DNA of 64,000 bases from Gavia stellata (Eukaryota; Chordata; Aves; Gaviiformes; Gaviidae), in the NCBI RefSeq assembly GCF_030936135.1, contig NC_082596.1, positions 96,084,449-96,148,448 on the forward strand. The letters run 5' to 3'. Position numbers and translations under genes: made by a program. Under the pieces are notes generated by a model, which was not told the origin of the DNA, did no database searches, and worked only from the letters and a program-made list of their open reading frames with translations. This document shows, one piece after another, positions 55,455 to 64,000 of this stretch. How positions within the stretch are numbered: the first letter of the stretch is position 1; each line of letters begins with the position of its first letter.

Positions 55455-58400
55455 GTATGTGACTTCGCTCTTCTGCCTAAAATTCTAAGAAATGCTGTGA
55501 GATGGATGACTTGACTCATTCGAAAAACTCTTAGCAGAAAACGGAGCATTTGCAAAAGGAAAATTATTTTACACAGCTTGAAAGTAAAATAAATATAAAT
55601 ATTTCTGTAAAAAAAGGGCGGCGAAAAGAAAGGATTGCATTGAATTTAGAACTTTTTACTCTTAAATCAGGTTGTAAACTATAAAGCTTGGGTAGCTTGA
55701 CTAAGAATCTGAAATTTTCTGATGCAGAAGCTCTGCATTGCAGTTTGTAAGCTATGAAACTGGGGCCTAAAACAATATGCAGAGGGCATTGGAACAATTA
55801 TTTGTGCACTGGAAGACAGGGACCTAAGAGAGCAAACCTGATGATGTAGTCTTGCAACCAGTGACACCTACATTTAAGACCTGTATAAGTGATTTGATTG
55901 ATACAGAAGTTTAATAAGCATTCTGTTTGTCTATTGTGGCCCTACTAGAGGTGGGTTGTGTGTTGACTTGAAAGGACAAATGGAAAGCAGAACAAAGAGA
56001 AATGTGTTCTTTTTTAACAGAAATTAAATTTACTTTCTGAGTAAATGGAAAGTGAACGTTTTTATTTTGTGTTTTTATTTCTAATAGCATGAAGCAGGTT
56101 GAACTAAGAATCTATGTTCCATCGTGGAGTTTCTGTGTTACCTGGTGTAGTGTGTAGCACTTGGCTTTTAATGTGCCAGCACAAATACTCGCGGTGTTAA
56201 GTAAAACACGTCTGTTCTTTTGCAGGCTCCTACGGAAGTATCTGGATGTTCTTTTAAATGGCAGGAGAGGACTGAGGATATTTTTCCCGCTTTGTGGTAA
56301 AGCAGTAGAGATGAAATGGTAAAGTACAGATTAGAAGAGCAAAAATCTTATTTGATGTGGGGAGGGAGGGAGGGAGGGAGAAGGGGAATTCCCAACCTTG
56401 TATTGCCCAATGGAAATGTGCCACATCTCCACCGGTGGGAAGGCAGCGTCACGGGAGGCCGAAGGGAGGAGGAAGTTTGGTTTCATTTGCTGGTGTTTTG
56501 TATAGTAGCATAAATGGGATGGACGAGGACTAACCTGAAAGTCCTCCTGCCTGTCCCCGGCTCAGCTTGGGGAATGCTGGATTTGTGATGGATGGAGTGG
56601 CTGAAGCTGTGCTCTTACCACTGCTTCTTTTGGTGGCAATGCCAGCTTAAACTGCCTGCAATGAGGTCTATTGTGCCAGAGCATGTTTTCCTGGGGCCAT
56701 GTGGCATGTCATGCTGGGAACTTAAGTGATTTGGGCTAAATATAACTTCCTCTTTTTAAAATTTGTTATTTTACTTTTACTTTCTTGGCTAATTTATAAT
56801 TGGGGGCTATGTAAGCCGGTGTTTTTTCTTGGAGGGAGGGGACATAAACAAAAAAAACCCCAACTGAGCCGCATCCTCAAGGAATCAAGTTCATCCCAGT
56901 TATCTGGTTTTATCATGGCAACTACTTCCTAGGCTGACTGCAGGCTCTGACACGTGTTGCTGTTGTGCTGAGCTGCAGCAGTGAAGAAGTTACCAAACCC
57001 TGCAGCCTTCATCGGAGCCAAACGTGCCGCAGAGGCAGCTGGGTGGGCAGCCTGCCTCAGCCGCTGCAGTTCAGAGCAGAACATACTTCTGTAAAACAAA
57101 ATGGACAGTTTCTCTGTGTAATCACCTTTGGTTTTCATCGAGTTCATAGAAATAAATGAGTAATCCATTGAATCTAAATAAAGCCTGTAAGTCCTCATCA
57201 ACTGTATGCCAAGTGGTGCTAACATAAGCCTAGATCAAGGAGGGGAGGTGTTCAGTAAAATGTGAACGCTCCAGAAAGTCAGGAGTAGACATACCAGTGC
57301 ATCCTAAACCCAAGGTTTCCCTAGTGAATAAATGCTGCATGGGAGACACGTGTTTGGTGATGGCCCAACCTGTGGCCTCACGTAAACTTGGGACCTCTCT
57401 CTGCGGTGTGCAGGCTGGCGGCCATGGGACACAGTGTTGTCGGTGTGGAAGTCAGCGAGCGAGCGCTGAAGGAATTTTTTGCGGAACACAGTCTGCCTTA
57501 TCGCGAGGAGCCAGTCCCGGAGATTTCAGGAGCAAAAAAGTTGCAGGTACGTTTCCTGCGTTATCGAATGATCTGGTGTGGTTAATCATGCAATGCAGGC
57601 ATAACTGAGCAAACAAGTCATTCTGCTTTTATGCCTCTGTCATACTGGTAATCATTCACTCCTCCTGAAGAGCTCTGAAAGGAAGCTCTGAGTTGTAATT
57701 CTGGTCTGAGAAGTTCTTCTTTTGAGCTTATTACTTTGGCCTTCTTTTCTTATGACATTGAAGCACCTGAATGTAAAGTAAATGTATTTTAAAATTGGAC
57801 AGTTGCATGCCTTGGCAAATCAGAACCTCTCTGTAGGGGATCAGGAGAGGTACCTCAGTAAAGAAAAACTAAAAATGTTTCTTACGGTTTTTCCCCATTA
57901 CACCTAAGTGTATATTTTAAAATATTATATGTGTATATTCTAAGGCATAGAGTATAAATATACACTTGTAAGTGTATATTTAAAGATAGCTGGCTGATAA
58001 GTATTGTTTTCTTTGCTTTTTATTGTAGAGTACCTCTGGGAACATTTCTCTGTACTGCTGCAGTATTTATGATTTGTCCAGGTAGGAATACGTAGTGTGG
58101 TTTACAGTTCTGTATAATCAAACATATATTAATACTATCATATTATTTTATTTGAATCAGTCATAAAGAGTTGGAACAGGTCCTCTCAAGAAAACTCTTA
58201 GTAACTTGTATGAGAAATGTGAATAGCCCATTTCCAACAGAAACTAACTCTGTTGACGATTAGATAAAGGTGCCAATTAAATATCTTCAAACGGGCTTCT
58301 TGTTCTAAGCCATCCTGTGAAAGTTATAGAAAAAGATGTTTGCTTTTGGAGTAAAAACAAATTGTCTTTAATATTATTGATGGATTCTGCAAAGCAAAGG

Positions 58401-61400
58401 CTTAGCACAGTCCCTTGCTCAGAGTAGCTTAGTAAAAGTAAAGAGAATATAGCCAGAGGTGTCTTCTTAGACAGCTTTTCCTTTAACTAAGTACTAAATA
58501 TATTTTTTTCCCAAACTATTGATTAACATGCATAGGTAAGCTGTACCCATTGGCAATACGAGTCCCATGCTTAACGTACTTTTCTCCATGGGCTTAAAGT
58601 ACATTACATCACTCCAGTGTATGTGACTACATAATGTATTGTCAAACACTGACTCTGCAAGTGTCTTGACAAACATGCCTCGGTTTACTAATGTCTTCTG
58701 AAGGATTTTTAGTACTGAAGTGTCCTTATCTCTTAGTTAAAAGACACACAGAAAATGCAAAATACTTCAATACAGTCCTCACTACTGACTCCTGAAAAAT
58801 GGTTCAACCCATTGTGCTCTGTGGCCTCAAGCATCGCTTCTCGGATTGCGTGATGGCTTTGCACCTGACCTTCTGCTCAAGTGTCATTGAAACCATCTGC
58901 CAGCATATCCAGGAGTAAAAATGATGTCTGTGGTAGTGGTAGACTGAGGCAAGCAGCAGTGTAACTTCAGCTTTTCTAACATTAAACGACTTGCAAGCCG
59001 AAACTAACTGTCCTGGACATGTAGCTGGGAATTGAGGTGTCTAAAATTGCTGGGTGTGCTGAGTTCAAAGATACTAAAGCAACAAGGCACCTTCCTTAAT
59101 CCAAGTTTGAAATCACGTGTGGGTTTTAGAAGGTGGCCAAGAACTACCGACGTGCTGAGTGCATGTTAGCGCTGCCTGAAGAGTCACGGCAGGGTGTGAT
59201 TGCCAAAACCACGGACTTGTGGCTCGAATGTGTTTAAGCTACTTTCCTTCCTCCCCGCCTTGTCGCAGCATCCCCTAATGATGGGGAAATGCTGAGCAAT
59301 TCCAGCACCTCTTTGCTATCACAGCAGGGCCATGTACCAGCTGAGTTTCTTGGGACCCAGATCATATTGATTTGGATCACGAAAATGCTGAACTGTAACA
59401 AAAAGGTAGTGGGGAATCTGCACAGCTAGCTGGAGAATCCTTGCGACTTCACAGAAGTATCTGAATAAAGATGAAGGTGCCTTTTTAGTATTTTTAAGCC
59501 TTTTCCTCATCTCCCCGTAGCTCAATAGTTGGCAAGTTTGATGGGGTTTGGGACAGAGGAGCTCTAGTAGCTGTGAATCCATGCGACAGGCAACGGTTAG
59601 TAAATTTGCTTTGTTACTGTCTTGTCTTTAATGTATGCAGTGACAGATGTTTTTCCTACTGCCACTTGTCAATGAGTCTGCTTTCATTTAGAGGAGTAAC
59701 CTACACAAGTTGTTCTCTACTGCAAGCATCAGCTGCAGTCGCAGAGGGCTGTACTCTAGATTTGTGAGCTTCCTTCAGGAAGCCGCCCTGCCTCTTGGTG
59801 GGAAAATATGTGGTTTGTTGCAACCCGGCAGAAGCAGAGCTGCAAGTCTCATCTGAATTTTATTATTTCCTTTTCACCCCATCTGCTTCTCCTCTCTTTG
59901 TTCTTTTTCCCCTCACTTCCCTTTATTCCACTTTTTTGTTCTTTCCTATAGCCAACCCAAATGTAGTTTGACACTACCCCCAGGATTTTTTAATTAGATA
60001 CATAATCTTGAATTCACAATAATTTTGAAAAAAGATCAGTACTGTATTGTGTACTGTATTCTAGACTGTGGCAGATGAATACTATGTTTTCTCTGTTAGT
60101 TTTGAGATGAGTATGCAAAAAAAGATAAATGCTTTTTTATGAGGAGTAAACAGTAACCTTTATTTGAGGTATTTCATGTGTAGCATGAATTTTGTGCTCA
60201 TGAAATTCAAACTAAGCTTTGCTTAGTTTCTGTGCGGTTCAGTTCAAGTTGTGTCTGCATAGAAATACATGTTACCTCTTTTGTTGCGTATTTTGAATGC
60301 TATATTTGAATGTTTGTACAGTTCCAGAATAATAAATTATAACTTTCTCCTTTTAGCTATGCCAGTTTGATGATCACCCTAATGGAGAAAAATTCTTCTT
60401 ACCTCCTTGTTACGGTTTCATATGATCCAAACAAACACAAAGGTGAGAACTTTGCACTGTTCATGTTTTGATTTTGCACTCTTTAATACAAATGGTATGG
60501 GATGGTAGATACATTAGTATCTTCCCCAGGTTTTTTAATCAGCATAGCTTTGTCAGCTGATCACACCAACACAACTGTGTGTTAAAAATTTTAGACGTTG
60601 ACCAAGGTTGAGACTAAATTTGCTTTCTCTCTAGCATTCAGACATGCTAAGGGTAAGTGAAGGACAGACATGGTGTATGACAATGAAACTGGAAGCGTGA
60701 ATACTTAGAGTAACATCCCATCTGGCCTAGGGAGCTTGAAGCACTCCCAAGAACATTGACGTCGCTCTGTTCACTCAATCCTTGCAACCCAACATGTTGC
60801 CCATGTTGTGCCTCTCTCCCAGCCACTACCATGGGCTGAATATGCTTGGAAGGGGGGTAATCCTGTAAAATCATAGAGTATTTTTTCCTTTCATAACTTC
60901 TATTACATACCAAAGTTTGTATTTTAAAAGAATTTTTTTTTGTTAATTATTAACTCTCAGAAGAAAGAGATTCCTTGCTGCTTTTGGGCTCTTCAGCATA
61001 ATTATCCCTGAAAAAAATAGGTCTTGTTATCATAAGCAACAATAGTTTAATTCATTGCTCTCCCTCTCACATTATTCAGCTTTTAGCTTTAATTATGCCA
61101 TTGTAGTATAAAGAGCTTGTTGGCCGGATTCACACAGTGTACTGAGTGGTTGTATCCACGGCATGTCCATGACTTCTGACAATGCAGCTATCCTGGCTGC
61201 AGCCTGGAGATGATGCAGCAGCAACCCCTGAAGCTGTCTGGAGGCCCACCACGGTGCCACGCGTTCTTGGACCTGGTGTTTTCTGGTTTCTGCAGACGGT
61301 GCTACACACTGGGGCCCGATGGCGGGCCAGGTGCTGTGAGCGATGGGGCTGGCTCTCCTGCTGCAGTGTAAATGTTCGTCTCCTTCCCATGTCTTCTCTC

Positions 61401-62377
61401 TGATTAGCCTCACCCGTTTTCTTTCAGGCCCACCGTTTTATGTTCCTGAATCTGAAATTAAAAGCTTGTTTGGTAAGTTGTATCTCAGCTAACCTTTAGG
61501 AATTTTTTCTAAAACACATAAATGTGTTTACATGCTTCTACCTTGCCCTGTGACAAGTGATAGAGAGTCATTTGCTTCTTATATAAGGGCTGGAGTCTTG
61601 GAAGAATAATGGGGAAAAGAAATACCATTTAGCCACAGGGATTTTGCTGTCAAGGAAAATTCTCAGCTCTTCAAAAGATATGAAGAAAACCCAGAGACAG
61701 ATACAGTCTTTTTCGTCCCCTTGGCATCTTTTCATTCTCCCAGGATTCATACTGCACTTGGCGAGCTCGTAGCTGCAGTCTTAGTCCTGTTTGACCATTT
61801 TTTCTCCCTCTGCACCTCATCACCAGTTACCCTGGTTTTAATACAAGGCCTTTGCATACCAGTTCTACAGTTTCTGCCGTACTTTTGTAGCCAAAGAAGA
61901 AAAATAACATGCCACACAAAGGAAATGCAAAATGTATAACTCAAATCCAGCAAAATAATGAAATGTGGAATTATGGTGGGAATTTAATTTTAGAAGTTCC
62001 TCCTGATACGCTTTGATATTGCACTTTTTTAAATTTACAACTTTCTGAGGCCCCTGAAGTGTCTGTGTGCAGTGAGTCATTGGCATGGACAGTTGCGTCC
62101 CAATGCAAAAGGGACAGGTAAGTTTTCCCCAGTGCATTTGTGCCACTGCATTAGGGACTGTGAGGAAATCTGTGGATAAGATTTTTGTATTTTTTTCCTG
62201 ACAATTTGCATTTTTCAGTGACTAATCATTCAGTGATTTGTTACTCTTTCCTCCTTTTCAGGCAACCACTGTGAAATTAAGTGTCTTCAAAAAGTCGATG
62301 ACTTCTCAGACAAACACAGACAATGGGGACTAGACTATTTTCTGGAGGTGCTATACATACTGAAGTTTGTAGCTTGA
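55315..62377 (+). CDS. TPMT: Thiopurine S-methyltransferase, 8 coding exons
   Basis: TPMT transfers a methyl group from S-adenosylmethionine to the sulfur of aromatic and heterocyclic thiols, in the cytosol. It is known for inactivating thiopurine drugs; its natural substrate is uncertain. Coding exons: 55315-55454, 56226-56318, 57414-57546, 58029-58081, 59521-59595, 60357-60442, 61428-61472 and 62262-62377. They total 741 nt, or 246 aa (human 245), with all phases matching. It is a class I Rossmann methyltransferase: [13 protein letters not shown] (motif I), [11 protein letters not shown] (acidic loop), LYCCSIYDL and [11 protein letters not shown]. Residues Trp29, Leu69, Glu90, Ser134 and Arg152 fall at exactly the positions of the human SAM-contacting residues. 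The ATG has A at -3 and G at +4. The gene is head-to-head with KDM1B. Confidence 0.96.
56226..56318 (+). CDS. TPMT: TPMT coding exon 2 (SAM motif I)
   Basis: Acceptor TTTTGCAG, donor GTAAAG. Encodes [20 protein letters not shown] and [10 protein letters not shown]; Leu69 and the Cys-Gly turn bind SAM. Confidence 0.96.
56358..56380 (+). repeat. (GGGA)n microsatellite with quadruplex potential
   Basis: GGGGAGGGAGGGAGGGAGGG-type sequence 40 nt after the TPMT exon 2 donor, on the transcribed-sense strand. Five G-runs with one-base loops are the classic form of a parallel G-quadruplex. Confidence 0.7.
57414..57546 (+). CDS. TPMT: TPMT coding exon 3 (Glu90 loop)
   Basis: Acceptor GTGTGCAG, donor GTACGT. 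Encodes [40 protein letters not shown] and KKLQ. Confidence 0.96.
57955..57982. repeat. Perfect 13-bp inverted repeat
   Basis: TAAATATACACTT, two bases (GT), then AAGTGTATATTTA, in the intron between TPMT exons 57414-57546 and 58029-58081. A further near-copy of one arm (AAGTGTATATTTTA) lies at 57906-57919. Confidence 0.8.
58029..58081 (+). CDS. TPMT: TPMT coding exon 4
   Basis: A 53-nt exon between TATTGTAG and GTAGGA encoding [17 protein letters not shown]. Ser134 lies here. Too short for ORF finders. Confidence 0.94.
58894..58977 (+). repeat. Direct repeat copy 2 (TPMT intron)
   Basis: Partner of 55154-55237, in the intron between exons 58029-58081 and 59521-59595. AGACTGAGGCAAGCAGCAG and TGTAACTTC are the best-kept blocks. 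No known family recognised. Confidence 0.7.
59521..59595 (+). CDS. TPMT: TPMT coding exon 5 (Arg152)
   Basis: Acceptor CCCCGTAG, donor GTTAGT. Encodes [20 protein letters not shown] and CDRQ; Arg152 contacts SAM and substrate in the human enzyme. Confidence 0.94.
60357..60442 (+). CDS. TPMT: TPMT coding exon 6
   Basis: Acceptor CCTTTTAG, donor GTGAGA. Encodes [20 protein letters not shown] and SYDPNKHK, the core beta strand before the active-site loop. Confidence 0.95.
61090..61410. other. GC-richer patch in TPMT intron before exon 7
   Basis: About 320 bp that are clearly richer in G and C than the flanking intron, open in several frames on both strands, with no recognised coding or repeat content. 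Confidence 0.4.
61428..61472 (+). CDS. TPMT: TPMT coding exon 7 (active-site loop)
   Basis: A 45-nt exon between TTTCTTTCAG and GTAAGT encoding [15 protein letters not shown]. The Pro-Pro-Phe loop lines the active site. Confidence 0.94.
62262..62377 (+). CDS. TPMT: TPMT terminal coding exon
   Basis: Acceptor CCTTTTCAG. Encodes [33 protein letters not shown] and KFVA, then TGA. The last residues differ from the human LLTEK-type end. Confidence 0.95.
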
Positions 62378-63670
62378 TTAAAATTAATTAAAATAACTTA
62401 CCTCCCATCTTGCTTTTATTTTTATCTCACCTTTTAAAATATGACATGTTTTGGGGCACTCTTAAAGCAGTCTTCAGCGTACAGAAAAATGCCTGTGGAA
62501 CATTTTTGTCCATTTTGCTTACCAAGTCAGCTCTCCTATATAACTGCCTACACTGTCTGGAGATGTGCATAGCTGTTCTTAAACTCCGTGCACACACAAG
62601 CATTTTTAAAGTAGATCTTTTTTCTTCTATATCAATTCAAATCATCGGAGCTGGGAAAAAGAAATGTTCCTGTTCCTTTTCGGCCGTTGCCAGTCGATGC
62701 TGTCTGCCCAGCACTCCGCAGGTCGGCCTCGCTGGCTGGCAGCCCCGGGAGCAATGTCAGCTGCTGTTCAAATACCGCTTCCTGCGATGCGGGCCTTGCG
62801 CCAGAGCGGGCAGCTGGGCGAGAGAGGCGGGAAGCTGGCACAAGTTGCTTTGCTCCTTCCCTGTTAGTTGTGATTACAAGTCAAGCGACAAGCTGACAGC
62901 GAGCGGGCAAGAACACTTGGCAACAGCAGCCAAGGGGGAACTATCATCGAGCAGGAAAGAGAGGAGGGAAGTGAGCCGGATGGCAGTAAAGGAGAGAGTA
63001 CAGGGGAGAAAATGTCCCTGGGGTTGTTCGCGAGTGTGCTGCTCCCTCCCTCAAGAGTGCAGCTATGAGCAGGCAAACCAGCACAGGGCTTGTAGGGTGA
63101 GGGGGTTCAAAGAAAGCCTCAGAGCTGCTGCGTCTTCATCCGAACACAAACCTTCCTTTGCGGGTCTTCTATCACCCAGTATGGACACTACTGCAATTTT
63201 TAAAAATTACAAAATTTGGGGCTCTCAAAACACTTTCTCGCCCTGGCCTTCTCCCCTCGGCAGTTTATTTTAAAAAATGCTGGAAAGGTACGATTGCGAT
63301 GTAGTGTATTATAATTCACCAAGACCCAAAGGCGAGTAAAAGCCATGGAGCTTTTTCGAGTGTTGTAGTCCTAGAGCTGCAAGTGGGTCTGATGACTTCA
63401 GCGCAGCAGTCCCCAAGCTACAGCCTGTTGCAACTCCTGATACTGCTTGTAGCTACTGGCGCTTCAAGGCCAGGTTGACAGAAGAAAGGATCTAGCGAAC
63501 AGGCCAGTGTAAGCTGAGAGCTGCTCTTTTTATATATTTTCAAGTCTGGCCAGTCCTGCAGCTAAAGCATCTCCTTCCTATTGATCCAGAAATTTTTTCC
63601 AGATGTGGCGTGAGAGCTGCTGAAGTTTCTCTCGGGCTTGCAGATACACGATAGCCATGAAATATTGTGC
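62378..63670 (+). other. TPMT 3' flank / 3'UTR with a GC-rich patch
   Basis: No AATAAA was seen between the TPMT stop and the CR1 at 63.67 kb. The variant ATTAAA occurs at 62377-62382 and 62387-62392, followed by T-rich sequence. The segment 62640-63110 is GC- and CpG-richer than its surroundings and lies within a 287-codon open frame (62410-63273) with no recognised family. Confidence 0.5.
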
Positions 63671-64000
63671 ACCTCGAATACTGTGTTCAGTTTTGGGCCC
63701 CACACTACAAGAAGGACATTGAGGTGCTGGAGCGTGTCCAAAGAAGGGCGACGAAGCTGGTGAGGGGTCTGGAGCACAAGTCTGATGAGGAGCGGCTGAG
63801 GGAGCTGGGGTTGTTCCGTCTGGAGAAGAGGAGGCTGAGGGGAGACCTCATCGCTCTCTACCACTACCTGAAAGGGGGTTGTGGTGAGGTGGGTGTTGGT
63901 CTCTTCTCCCAAGTGACGAGTGACAGGACAAGAGGAAATGGCCTCAATTTGCACCAGGGGAGGTTTAGGCTGGATATTAGGAAAAATTTCTTTGCTGAGA
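63671..64000 (+). mobile_element. CR1 LINE 3' part, cut by the window edge
   Basis: Starts at CTCGAATACTGTGTTCAGTT and reads the same RT C-terminal sequence as the copy at 46966 ([38 protein letters not shown]). It runs off the window inside the GGATATTAGGAAAAATTTCTT segment. It is closely similar to the 47-kb copy, so the two belong to one young subfamily. Confidence 0.9.

Noticed and set aside
61093-61413. 106-aa minus and 73-aa plus frames in a TPMT intron
   Set aside because: Mutual shadows in a GC-richer patch; no recognised protein and no exon needed here.
1-64000. CRISPR array, tRNA, rRNA or bacterial-type operon
   Set aside because: None was seen; the sequence is vertebrate nuclear DNA with split genes.

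Overview
This window is vertebrate nuclear DNA and almost certainly from a bird. The genes are interrupted by long AT-rich introns with GT/AG borders. CpG islands mark the two promoter regions. The interspersed repeats are CR1 LINE 3' ends, one of them finishing in the avian ATTCTGTG octamer tail. Three genes can be rebuilt exon by exon with intact frames: DEK (+), KDM1B/LSD2 (-) and TPMT (+). From general knowledge this is the same neighbourhood as human 6p22.3.

Layout. Positions 1 to about 780 hold the CpG-island promoter and non-coding first exon of DEK. The DEK coding sequence runs from 2124 to 19744 (10 coding exons, 367 aa), with a 3'UTR to about 21.33 kb. The interval from 21.33 to about 25 kb is the tail-to-tail gap between DEK and KDM1B and holds a CR1 copy. 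KDM1B lies on the minus strand from 51674 (start codon) down to 27885 (stop), in 20 coding exons encoding 820 aa. Its 5'UTR exons reach back to a CpG island at about 54.0-54.95 kb. TPMT starts head-to-head from the same island, with coding sequence 55315-62377 (8 coding exons, 246 aa). The last 1.6 kb is downstream sequence with a GC-rich patch and a CR1 element cut by the window edge.

Functions. DEK is a chromatin and histone-binding nuclear protein. KDM1B is a FAD-dependent H3K4me1/2 demethylase. TPMT is a cytosolic S-adenosylmethionine-dependent thiol methyltransferase. They are not a pathway. What is shared is architecture: a bidirectional promoter for KDM1B and TPMT, and convergent 3' ends for DEK and KDM1B.

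I found no undescribed biological system. The points most worth a second look are: two nearly identical but degenerate CR1 copies about 7.9 kb apart that bracket the last three DEK exons; a diverged direct repeat in two TPMT introns; two short upstream ORFs in the inferred KDM1B leader; a perfect 13-bp inverted repeat in a TPMT intron; and two unexplained stretches at 29.3-29.97 kb and 62.64-63.11 kb. Comparisons with human proteins are from memory, not from a search.
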